Positions 16,203-22,741 of a DNA stretch of 32,727 nucleotides are shown here, piece after piece. The position numbers and the translations under genes are program-made. Below the pieces are notes generated by a model that had not been told where the DNA came from, did no database searches, and was given only the letters and a program-made list of their open reading frames with translations. Source of the DNA: Sphingobacteriales bacterium (GTDB taxonomy: Bacteria > Bacteroidota > Bacteroidia > Chitinophagales > Chitinophagaceae); contig JAHEBJ010000029.1 in assembly GCA_024642285.1 (NCBI GenBank), forward strand, positions 1 to 32,727, written 5' to 3'. Position 1 is the stretch's first letter; the number at the start of each line of letters is the position of its first letter.

Positions 16203-17357
16203 TTGATACCGAACATACAGAGCAAACTTCCCAACGTTGGCACTACCGTTTTTACCGTGATGAGTGTGTTGGCCAACCAGCATAAAGCCATTAACCTGGG
16301 GCAGGGTTTTCCTGATTACCCGATGAATGAAGACCTGGTTGCTTTGGTGAACAAAGCAATGAAAGACGGGCACAACCAATATGTACACATGAACGGACTG
16401 CCTGCGCTAAGAGAAATGCTGGCCGAAAAAATCGAATCGCTTTACGCTTCAAAAATTAATGCCGATGCGGAGATTACCATTACTCCCGGCGGAACCTACG
16501 CCATATACACAGCACTCACTACCATCTTACAACCCGGCGACGAAGTGATTGTTTTTGAACCGGCTTACGATTGTTATATCCCAACCATTGAGTTGAACGG
16601 AGCCGTTCCTGTTTTGGTACCACTTGTTTATCCCGACTATAAAATTGACTGGGAACTTGTGAAGCAAAAGGTATCTCCAAAAACAAAACTCATTATGCTT
16701 AACACACCGCACAATCCCACCGGAGCTGTGCTGGGCGCAGATGACATAGCAGCCTTGCAAATTATAGTTAAAAGCACAGGCATTTTTATTTTAAGCGACG
16801 AAGTATATGAGCACCTGATCTTTGATGGTAAAAAACATGAGAGTATATTGCGTTACCCCGATCTGTTTGAACGCAGCTTTGTTTGTTTTTCCTTTGGCAA
16901 AGTGTACGACTGCACCGGCTGGAAGATGGGTTATTGCGTGGCGCCGGAAGCGCTGATGAAAGAGTTCAGAAAAATTCACCAGTTCAATTGTTTTACCTGC
17001 AACAGCCCGATACAGTTTGCATTGGCTGAATTTTTAAAACAAAAAGAGAGTTACCTGCAATTAGGAAACCGGCTGCAGCAAAAACGTGATCATCTTTTTA
17101 ACGCCATGCAGCAAACAAGGTTTAAGGCACTGCCATCTTACGGTAGTTATTTTCAATTGTACAGCTATGCAGATATTACAAATGAATCCGAGAAAGAATT
17201 CGCCATTCGCCTTACTAAAGAATACGGCGTAGCAACCATACCCACTTCAGCCTTTTACAAAACTGAAACTGATAATAAGGTTTTGCGTTTTTGTTTTTCC
17301 AAAAATGAAAACACGTTGGAAGAAGCAGCAAACAGGTTAGTGAAGATTAATAATTAA
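16203..17357 (+). CDS. PLP-dependent aminotransferase, methionine aminotransferase-like
   Basis: A class I/II fold-type I aminotransferase of 384 residues. PHNPTG (169-174) positions the pyridine ring. SDEVYEHL (198-205) holds the D and Y cofactor contacts, and K233 in CFSFGKVYDCTGWKMGY is the Schiff-base lysine. VLRFCFSK near the end carries the substrate-carboxylate arginine. The overall pattern (NLGQGFPDYP near the start, NQYVHMNGLPALR) is closest to the YbdL/kynurenine-aminotransferase group that uses methionine and aromatic amino acids. The start is a TTG at 16203: the residues after it (IPNIQSKLPNVGTTVFTVM) match the family N-terminus, and the first ATG (16260) is too late. It is the third gene of the kdsD-manC operon, although the metabolic link is not obvious. 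Confidence 0.9.
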   Translation: MIPNIQSKLPNVGTTVFTVMSVLANQHKAINLGQGFPDYPMNEDLVALVNKAMKDGHNQYVHMNGLPALREMLAEKIESLYASKINADAEITITPGGTYAIYTALTTILQPGDEVIVFEPAYDCYIPTIELNGAVPVLVPLVYPDYKIDWELVKQKVSPKTKLIMLNTPHNPTGAVLGADDIAALQIIVKSTGIFILSDEVYEHLIFDGKKHESILRYPDLFERSFVCFSFGKVYDCTGWKMGYCVAPEALMKEFRKIHQFNCFTCNSPIQFALAEFLKQKESYLQLGNRLQQKRDHLFNAMQQTRFKALPSYGSYFQLYSYADITNESEKEFAIRLTKEYGVATIPTSAFYKTETDNKVLRFCFSKNENTLEEAANRLVKINN

Positions 17358-17367
17358 ATTTTTGAAC

Positions 17368-17419
17368 TGTTTAATTGCTGAATTGTTGCCGCATCATCAT
17401 TCTCCTTAACAATTAAACA
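17368..17419. repeat. inverted repeat between convergent genes
   Basis: TGTTTAATTG (17368-17377) and CAATTAAACA (17410-17419) are a perfect 10-bp inverted repeat with a 32-nt loop between two convergent genes. It is AT-rich with no clear T-run, so a terminator role is possible but weak. Confidence 0.35.
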
Positions 17420-17428
17420 ATGCATTCT

Positions 17429-18556
17429 TTATTTGCTAAAACTATACGTTACTCCAAAATTTACCAGGTAATCCGCAAATGCTGCGTCGCCATGTTTTTG
17501 TCCGGTTGGGTCCGAACGATCGTCAACACTCTTGGTGCGGTTGCGGTAAACAGCAACAGGCACGGTAAGCTGGTAAGCCATGCGTTTTGCCTGGTAGCCA
17601 ACACCGGGTTCAACCGAGATAACAAATCCCGGCCTGCGGAAACCCTCGCTTTTTCCAATAGCATCACGTGCAGGTAAACCCTCGGCCCTGCCGCTTAAAC
17701 TTGCCGACAAATTCTTTTTCTTAAGCATGCTGTAGATCATACCTATACGAACAGCAAACTGGTCGGGTACTGAATTATATTGTGTGAGCGGATTATTGCT
17801 TCCTCTGAAATTATTATTTGTATTACGTGGGTTAAACAAATAGAAAGCTGAGTAAAGCAGCGATGCATTTTTAAACAGGTGTTGATAACCCTGTGCTTCA
17901 ATACTGAATCCTACTCCACCATCGCCGGGCTGTATGGATTGGTCAACAGCTTTGCGTACAATAGAATCGCCGCCGCTTGAATTTCTTTTGTGAAAATCAT
18001 CCAGCAGCTCCGGATTACCTGTTGGTAATTTAAGACCAATGCCTACCGCTATATTTCCATTGTGTTTTTTTGAAGGGTTTAATATCCATGAACTTACAGT
18101 GAGCCGCATATCACCAATACCATTTGCCTGTGTTGAAAAACGCTTGCGCTGGGGATTGGCAGCAACAGAATTCCCATAATGTTCATAAAGCGAAGAACGA
18201 TTGTTAAAAACAACAGGAACAACCAGGGAGCCAATAAAGCGTTTCTTAAAATTGTGGGTGATGCCTATATCAAATGAATAAACCCTGTTAATTACTTCGG
18301 TTCCCTGCTCAACCCTTTGTTTTTGTTCCTTATCGCCAACAAAATGTTTGTACGATCTGAAAGTACGTGAGTTAAGGCTTATTTCCCAAGTCGGCATGTT
18401 ACTGGTCATTGAATCCATTGCTGCCCCATGGTCAAAACCCGGCAACATGGTACAGGGCATGTTTTTAATAGCCACGCAGCCCTGCGAATATACTTTTTGG
18501 GCAAAAGTGGAAACAATAAGAATAGCGATAATTGAGCATTGTAAACATTTACTCAT
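17429..18556 (-). CDS. putative outer-membrane beta-barrel protein
   Basis: A 375-residue protein with a signal peptide (MSKCLQCSIIAILIVSTFAQ, mature region from about QGCVAIKN). The rest alternates short hydrophobic strands with polar turns (FIGSLVVPVVF, GNIAVGIGLKLPTGN, GFSIEAQGYQHLF, AYQLTVPVAVYR). It ends LVNFGVTYSFSK, with an aromatic near the C-terminus as in barrel proteins. GDMRLTVSSWIL and GLKLPTGNPELLDD recall the transporter/MetA-pathway (phenol degradation) barrel superfamily, but that is from memory. Close to the N-terminus is a Cys/Met/His-rich stretch (CVAIKNMPCTMLPGFDHG) that could bind a metal. No partner gene points to a substrate. It is convergent with the aminotransferase gene. 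Confidence 0.65.
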   Translation of the reverse strand: MSKCLQCSIIAILIVSTFAQKVYSQGCVAIKNMPCTMLPGFDHGAAMDSMTSNMPTWEISLNSRTFRSYKHFVGDKEQKQRVEQGTEVINRVYSFDIGITHNFKKRFIGSLVVPVVFNNRSSLYEHYGNSVAANPQRKRFSTQANGIGDMRLTVSSWILNPSKKHNGNIAVGIGLKLPTGNPELLDDFHKRNSSGGDSIVRKAVDQSIQPGDGGVGFSIEAQGYQHLFKNASLLYSAFYLFNPRNTNNNFRGSNNPLTQYNSVPDQFAVRIGMIYSMLKKKNLSASLSGRAEGLPARDAIGKSEGFRRPGFVISVEPGVGYQAKRMAYQLTVPVAVYRNRTKSVDDRSDPTGQKHGDAAFADYLVNFGVTYSFSK

Positions 18557-18620
18557 AAATCCCTGTTTAATTTTGGAAAGTAAATTTAGTTAAAATATGT
18601 AACTCACTGCTACAAGTTTT

Positions 18621-19070
18621 TTAAACGCCAAACTGCCTGAAATGATGATCCAGATGTTTATACATACTTTGTCCCCACTGCTCAGGGGTATAGGAACCAA
18701 ACATAGGATGCGGATATAGCCCTACTTTTTGGGTACCACCATTGTAAAACCGGTTGACCAATTCGGTCAGCTCTGCTTTTTCCTTGGCAAAATCACGTTC
18801 ATCTTTAATGATAAAGTTAGGTGCGGTAGGCAGGTTCTTTTTCCAGGGATCGTCGTTGTATAATTTCTTTTTAAAGGCCCAACCCAACAGCAGGCCCATA
18901 AACATACGGGGCATTTTCTTTTCGCTTAGGGGTACTTTAAAAGCTTCCTTGCAATGCGCCAGCATTTGCGCCACATTCATTTTTCCCCATTGGCGCTGTG
19001 TGTCGGGCGTCAGTGCATTTATGCGGCCGATTACTTCGTTGTAAGTGTAAGTGTCAAATAAGTTCTTCAT
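18621..19070 (-). CDS. DUF1569 family protein (DinB-like four-helix fold)
   Basis: The 149-residue product from ATG 19070 reads MKNLFDTYTYNEVIGRINAL, with WGKMNVAQMLAHCKEAF at about 28-44 and a C-terminal FGSYTPEQWGQSMYKHLDHH and FRQF. Histidine positions near the two ends (MLAHC, KHLDHH) are those used for metal in DinB/YfiT-like bundles. DUF1569 proteins are small, cytosolic and of unknown function. An in-frame start at 19088 would add six residues; I prefer 19070 because a TATATTTG box lies just upstream. The neighbouring secreted-protein gene upstream on the same strand ends at 19110. Confidence 0.75.
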   Translation of the reverse strand: MKNLFDTYTYNEVIGRINALTPDTQRQWGKMNVAQMLAHCKEAFKVPLSEKKMPRMFMGLLLGWAFKKKLYNDDPWKKNLPTAPNFIIKDERDFAKEKAELTELVNRFYNGGTQKVGLYPHPMFGSYTPEQWGQSMYKHLDHHFRQFGV

Positions 19071-19085
19071 GCAGTTTTGTTTTGT

Positions 19086-19093
19086 CAAATATA
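19086..19093 (-). promoter_or_regulatory. Bacteroidota -7 box upstream of the DUF1569 gene
   Basis: The minus strand reads TATATTTG, a perfect TAnnTTTG element, 15 bases upstream of the ATG at 19070. No clear TTG -33 element is visible at the expected distance, so it is only a candidate. Confidence 0.35.
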
Positions 19094-19109
19094 AATAAGA
19101 GCAGCCTGA

Positions 19110-19829
19110 TTATTGGCGCACTGTCCATATCTCATGCAAGGGCTCTCCTGCACTTGACGATCCGGTATGATTCCATCTACCATCAATGAGACTGTAATTA
19201 AACTTTAAACTGAGCCCTGCTTTGGTATTATCTCTTGAAAAAAATTCGATGTTTTCGGTGTACTCACCGTTGATAGTTGTATAAGTGCCGCCGCCGGTTC
19301 CCGAAAACTGTTTGGTGGCGGTGTTATAAGCAATCCACTGAAAACGAGTGCCCGATAAAATTTTCATGGACTTCCTCGGAGCGGTAATATCTCTTAATTG
19401 TGTTTCACCATTTCTTACCCTGCCTTCCATCAACCAGGCGCCCTGTAATTTTCCGGGCAGGCCATTGTCAATTCTCCGCATTACCATATCACGGCCAACA
19501 ATGCCCATTACCGAATCGTTGATGTGAATTTTAAAACTTATTGTTGTGCCCACACGGCTGGTATCGTTGGTATCAAACTCAATTTTTTCGGTCATGGTAT
19601 TGCCGTTTAACTGCCAGGTGCCTCCATTGGTGCTTATAAACTTTCCGGTTAAGGCATCATAGCGAGCTATTACCTGGTAGCCTTCCGAAAAAAGTACAAC
19701 AGCTTTTATTTTTTGTCGGTTACCGGTAATCTGTATGCCTTCCCAGGCGCCGATAAAACTTTGTGCACTAATGGTAAATGACAGTAAAAGGCAGATGATT
19801 AAAAAAGTTGTTTTTTTTATGACTGACAA
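19110..19829 (-). CDS. secreted protein with two tandem lipocalin-like repeats
   Basis: A 239-residue protein with a clear signal peptide (VIKKTTFLIICLLLSFTISA, cut after AQS). The mature part consists of two related halves of about 105 residues. Each begins with G-W (FIGAWEGIQITG; LQGAWLMEGRVRNG), continues with a segment of the form QV/W-IA-x-Y (YQVIARYDALTGKF; FQWIAYNTATKQFSG), a G-G-T-W/Y turn (NGGTWQLNGN; GGGTYTTINGE) and then EKIEF/ENIEFFSRDN plus a strand. The repeat unit looks like a small beta-barrel. Bacteroidota homologues are usually labelled 'membrane or secreted protein'; function unknown. The start is a TTG at 19829, since no ATG precedes the signal peptide. A 53-nt dispersed repeat sits 12 bases upstream. 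Confidence 0.75.
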   Translation of the reverse strand: MSVIKKTTFLIICLLLSFTISAQSFIGAWEGIQITGNRQKIKAVVLFSEGYQVIARYDALTGKFISTNGGTWQLNGNTMTEKIEFDTNDTSRVGTTISFKIHINDSVMGIVGRDMVMRRIDNGLPGKLQGAWLMEGRVRNGETQLRDITAPRKSMKILSGTRFQWIAYNTATKQFSGTGGGTYTTINGEYTENIEFFSRDNTKAGLSLKFNYSLIDGRWNHTGSSSAGEPLHEIWTVRQ

Positions 19830-19840
19830 TTTTAAAGATT

Positions 19841-19893
19841 ATAAGCTTGTGTAAGGGCTCGCTCAAAATAAGAACTAAAATTGAGATTTTATA
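19841..19893 (+). repeat. 53-nt dispersed direct repeat, copy 1
   Basis: Bases 19841-19893 (begins ATAAGCTTGTGTAAGGGC) recur at 21109-21161 in the same orientation with 51 of 53 identities by hand count. It lies just upstream of the secreted-protein gene start and abuts the 221-bp inverted-repeat element. No coding function seen. Confidence 0.8.
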
Positions 19894-19904
19894 CTTGATA
19901 CTTG

Positions 19905-20125
19905 TGTCTCAGCGGGGTTTTCGCAACGCCGGTTTAATTTATTCGGGATTATTTTACGAAACCCCGATGTATATTGCTGCTGACGGTAGGGGCTTTCACT
20001 CCATTAAATATTTTATGATTCTTTATAGTGGCCTCTTTTTTATTTCAGGAGTATTATGCAGCGGGGTTTCGCTTTACATAATAGATTCTTTTTAAAAATT
20101 TCATTGCGAAAACCCCGCTGAGACA
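19905..20125. repeat. 221-bp non-coding element bounded by perfect 22-bp inverted repeats
   Basis: Bases 19905-19926 and 20104-20125 are exact reverse complements (22 of 22; core CAGCGGGGTTTTCGCAA). Inside, the shorter motif CGAAACCCCG occurs at 19957-19966 and in reverse at 20062-20071. The C/G-run motif thus appears four times in orientation + - + -. No ORF or transposase is present. The 357-base gap 19830-20187 contains this element, the 53-nt repeat, and nothing else that I can name. A MITE-like element or a large folded RNA/DNA structure fits best. Confidence 0.75.
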
Positions 20126-20187
20126 GACAATACCTTGAATTTAGCAATTCCTCCACCATAAGCTATATGCTTTGTCGTGTGTTAGTT

Positions 20188-20844
20188 TTAATTTTTCCTG
20201 CCAACCACATGAAAAATTTGCCAATGTTTTGGTTTCCTAAGCTCTGGCGGATCGTCACGTTCTTCCTCCCTTATCATCTCAATGGTAAAGCCTTCCAGTA
20301 GCTTTAAAACTTCTTTGCGTGAATGGTGAGATCGATTCGGAAGCGATGCCCAAGTGTCCCTTTTTCCAAAGAACTGACCTGCAAATCTACCTCCGGGACG
20401 TATTGATGCTACAATTTTATTCCATAGTTCGTCGAAATGCTGTGGCTCGCAAAAAGGTAAGGCAAAACTAGCGTTTACCAGATCACAAACAGGAAACTTC
20501 ATATCATTGAAGCTTATTTCTGTAGTAGTCAAAAGTGGTTTCATTATTTCGGGAACCCTTGGCCATAAATATGCGAATGCTTCCGGGTGATTATCGGTTG
20601 CCAGTACTCTCCAGTTTCTGCTAAGCAATTCCAACGAATCACGTCCTTCTCCAGCAGCTAAATCGATCGCAAATCCATTATTAATTCCTTCAAGCTTAAA
20701 TGAATCCAAAGCTGCAATAAGCGTATCACGTGCTCCTTTCCCAAGTACAGCATTAAAATATCCCGACCAGTCTTCTATTTCCGAAAAGTCTTGAGCACCC
20801 ATGGGTGGTAAGCCTGGCTTCTTTGAATTGTCTTTTTCGTGCAT
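20188..20844 (-). CDS. class I SAM-dependent methyltransferase
   Basis: From the ATG at 20844 the protein has 218 residues. Motif I is AIDLAAGEGRDSLELL, the SAM-binding glycine loop, followed by WRVLATDNHPEAF with the acidic ribose contact (D). Next are DLVNASFALPFC, the motif IV region, and a strand pair before RPGGRFAGQFFG (motif V/VI region). This is a complete Rossmann methyltransferase with an N-terminal extension of about 25 polar residues. The substrate cannot be told. An in-frame GTG at 20865 would add seven residues and is less likely. A 108-nt repeat, also found ahead of the broken propeller gene, lies about 90 bases upstream and may hold its promoter. Confidence 0.82.
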   Translation of the reverse strand: MHEKDNSKKPGLPPMGAQDFSEIEDWSGYFNAVLGKGARDTLIAALDSFKLEGINNGFAIDLAAGEGRDSLELLSRNWRVLATDNHPEAFAYLWPRVPEIMKPLLTTTEISFNDMKFPVCDLVNASFALPFCEPQHFDELWNKIVASIRPGGRFAGQFFGKRDTWASLPNRSHHSRKEVLKLLEGFTIEMIREEERDDPPELRKPKHWQIFHVVGRKN

Positions 20845-20935
20845 AAGGTTTCTATTTTGAGACACACTTAATCTTTTAATTTTTTAAGAAAATACGATCT
20901 AAATATTGATTTCTCATTTTAAATGACACACAACA

Positions 20936-21043
20936 TGTGTATTTAAACTATAATTCACTACCATGGTTTTTAGAATTGCATTGAAAATCAATAATTAAAA
21001 ACCCAAACAGGTATTTTTTGTTATTGCACAAATACAGCTTGTT
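20936..21043 (-). promoter_or_regulatory. 108-nt repeated upstream region, copy 1
   Basis: Bases 20936-21043 align without gaps to 22529-22636, about 88 of 108 identical by hand count. Both copies lie upstream of minus-strand genes (the methyltransferase here). The most conserved part includes an interrupted palindrome at 20998-21015 (related to AATACC-N6-GGTATT). This looks like a shared promoter/operator cassette. The gap 20866-21231 contains this repeat and the 53-nt repeat and no gene. Confidence 0.5.
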
Positions 21044-21108
21044 GAAATTAAGAATTAAAGTTGAGATTGATTATGGCAGGCGAAGAGTAAAGACCAACAT
21101 CGGCGGAG

Positions 21109-21161
21109 ATAAGCTTGTGTAAGGGCTTGCTCAAAATAAAAACTAAAATTGAGATTTTATA
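21109..21161 (+). repeat. 53-nt dispersed direct repeat, copy 2
   Basis: Differs from 19841-19893 at only two positions. Upstream of it, 21033-21070 holds a looser resemblance (CAGCTTGT...TTAAAGTTGAGATT), possibly an older copy. It sits between the methyltransferase promoter region and the end of the propeller gene. Confidence 0.8.
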
Positions 21162-21231
21162 TTCGGCACAGATACTCCAACGCTCTATTACCGCCTTGGA
21201 TAGCTGCGCCAGTTAGGGGGTTCGTATTTTT

Positions 21232-22293
21232 TCAAAACGTTTTTTCAAATGATTTTCCGTTAAATTTATAAACTCCTCCATTTGCCATTCCAAAAAGTAA
21301 ATTGTTTTTATTGTCTTTGTATATACTCCAAATCATTTGTGTCGAAAGCTTGCTATCGATAGTATAGTTTGTCATAGTCTTGCCGTCATATTTCCAGGCT
21401 CCTGTATCTCTATCTCCAAACCAGATGTTTCCATCTTTATCTTCTCCAATAGCAAAAACATGTTCCATTGTTCCAGCTGGCGAGGGGTTTCCATTTTTAC
21501 CGCTATTCTCTTGAATAAGTCCGTTTATATCTGAAAAATTGATTGTTTTATTTTTCTCCATTAGTAAAACTCCAATTCCATTATTCCCAATCCAAAGTCT
21601 ACCTTTTGAATCTGCTAATACACTTCTTACATGCAATTTTTGATTGTTTTTAAGTTCTAATTTTTCATTGTCAAAAATATTTAACATTTTACCGTCGTAA
21701 TTGAATAAAGCTGCATAAGTAGCAATCCAAACTACACTTTCTTTATCTATAGATATATCAGTTACACCGTATGAATCATTTGGATTATAAACTTTTGGTT
21801 TTGGAAAAATTAAATAGTTAATTCTTTCTCCGTCAAAACGATTTATTCCGTCTTTTTCGCCTGCATAAAACCATAAATCCCCACTGGTTTCATTCCATTC
21901 CAATGTTGGGTCGTTAGTTTTAGTGGTATAATTAGTAAACTTTTGCCCGTTATAAATACTTAATCCTTTTGCTGTTGCTATCAATATATTCCCATTTTTA
22001 TCTTCCTGTATTGAACGGATTTGATTATCTGATAAACCTTTATTAGTGGTAAAGTATTCAAATGTTTTTCCATCATATGAGCTTACTCCTTCTTTATGAC
22101 TTCCAAGCCAATAGTTACCTTTACTGTCTTGAAAAATAGAACGTACCCCTGAAGTAAATTTTAAGGTGTCGGTTTTTGAAGTACCAACAAATTCGGATTT
22201 AGTTACTTCCTTTTCGGAAGATTTATTTTCAGCGCAAGAAAAATTTAGGGCTAATATTAGTATTAAGTAGATCAATTTTAAACGTTTTTTCAA
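21232..22293 (-). CDS. lipoprotein with two-component-regulator-type propeller repeats
   Basis: A 353-residue predicted lipoprotein: MKKRLKLIYLILILALNFSC ends in a lipobox, with C20 as the lipid-bearing cysteine. The rest is a series of Reg_prop repeats with the recurring pattern QD-x-KGN-x-W-x-G-x(3)-G-x(2)-YDGK-x-F/M-x-YT and GLSDNQIRSIQED. About seven blades can be traced to the last one (GMANGGVYKFNGKSFEKTF). Such propellers usually form the periplasmic sensor of hybrid two-component systems, but here no membrane helix, kinase or DNA-binding domain follows, so it is a stand-alone propeller. The start is TTG at 22293; no ATG occurs before the lipobox. The stop of a broken propeller paralogue lies 8 bases upstream. 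Confidence 0.83.
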   Translation of the reverse strand: MKKRLKLIYLILILALNFSCAENKSSEKEVTKSEFVGTSKTDTLKFTSGVRSIFQDSKGNYWLGSHKEGVSSYDGKTFEYFTTNKGLSDNQIRSIQEDKNGNILIATAKGLSIYNGQKFTNYTTKTNDPTLEWNETSGDLWFYAGEKDGINRFDGERINYLIFPKPKVYNPNDSYGVTDISIDKESVVWIATYAALFNYDGKMLNIFDNEKLELKNNQKLHVRSVLADSKGRLWIGNNGIGVLLMEKNKTINFSDINGLIQENSGKNGNPSPAGTMEHVFAIGEDKDGNIWFGDRDTGAWKYDGKTMTNYTIDSKLSTQMIWSIYKDNKNNLLFGMANGGVYKFNGKSFEKTF

Positions 22294-22301
22294 TTAAGTA
22301 T

Positions 22302-22528
22302 TTATTTTACAAATTTCTCAAACGAATTTCCATTGAATTTATAAACTCCTTTTTCTGTTTCAAAAAAATATTTCCATAAGCATCTTCTTGAATCCCCCGT
22401 ATTTCATTGCTAACTAAACCGTCTTTTACAGTTATCTGTTTTAATTGCTGACCATTATAATAAAATATACCGCTCTGTTTACTTCCGAACCAAAAATTAG
22501 ATTTTTTGTCCTGATAAATACACCAAAT
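22302..22528 (-). pseudogene. 3' fragment of a propeller-lipoprotein paralogue with frameshift
   Basis: Reading the minus strand from about 22528 gives IWCIYQDKKSNFWFGSKQSG, then IFYYNGQQLKQITVKDGLVS and NEIRGIQEDAYGNIF, unmistakable Reg_prop blades. In a run of seven T (around 22362-22368) the frame is lost. The next frame continues ETEKGVYKFNGNSFEKFVK to a TAA at 22302. One extra T restores a single frame. There is no start codon, and the 5' part is replaced abruptly by the 108-nt upstream repeat. Most of the gene has been deleted and the remnant has a frameshift. The stop is 8 bases from the intact propeller gene, so the two were probably an operon of paralogues. Confidence 0.68.
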
Positions 22529-22636
22529 TGTGTATTTGCGTTATAATACGCTACCCAAATTTTTAGAATTACATTGAAAATCAACAATTCAATACCCAAC
22601 CAGGTATTTTTATTTATTGCGTAAATACAGCCTGTT
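22529..22636 (-). promoter_or_regulatory. 108-nt repeated upstream region, copy 2
   Basis: Second copy of the region at 20936-21043 (constant offset 1593). Here the palindrome is cleaner: AATACC (22591-22596) and GGTATT (22603-22608) around CAACCA. It is joined directly to the truncated propeller remnant. The rest of the gap up to 22741 shows nothing recognisable. Confidence 0.5.
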
Positions 22637-22741
22637 AAAAAAAATCAATTTAAAAAATTAGCACTCAGCGTTAAAACGGCCTTCCCTTTAAACCCAAAAT
22701 AAATTTGTAAAAAATTGCATAGCCAGGTAGTAAAATCGGCT

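Noticed and set aside
19905-20125. Integron attC site
   Set aside because: The element is palindromic with long ends, but I find no GTTRRRY/RYYYAAC core pair at the expected places and no integrase gene in the window.
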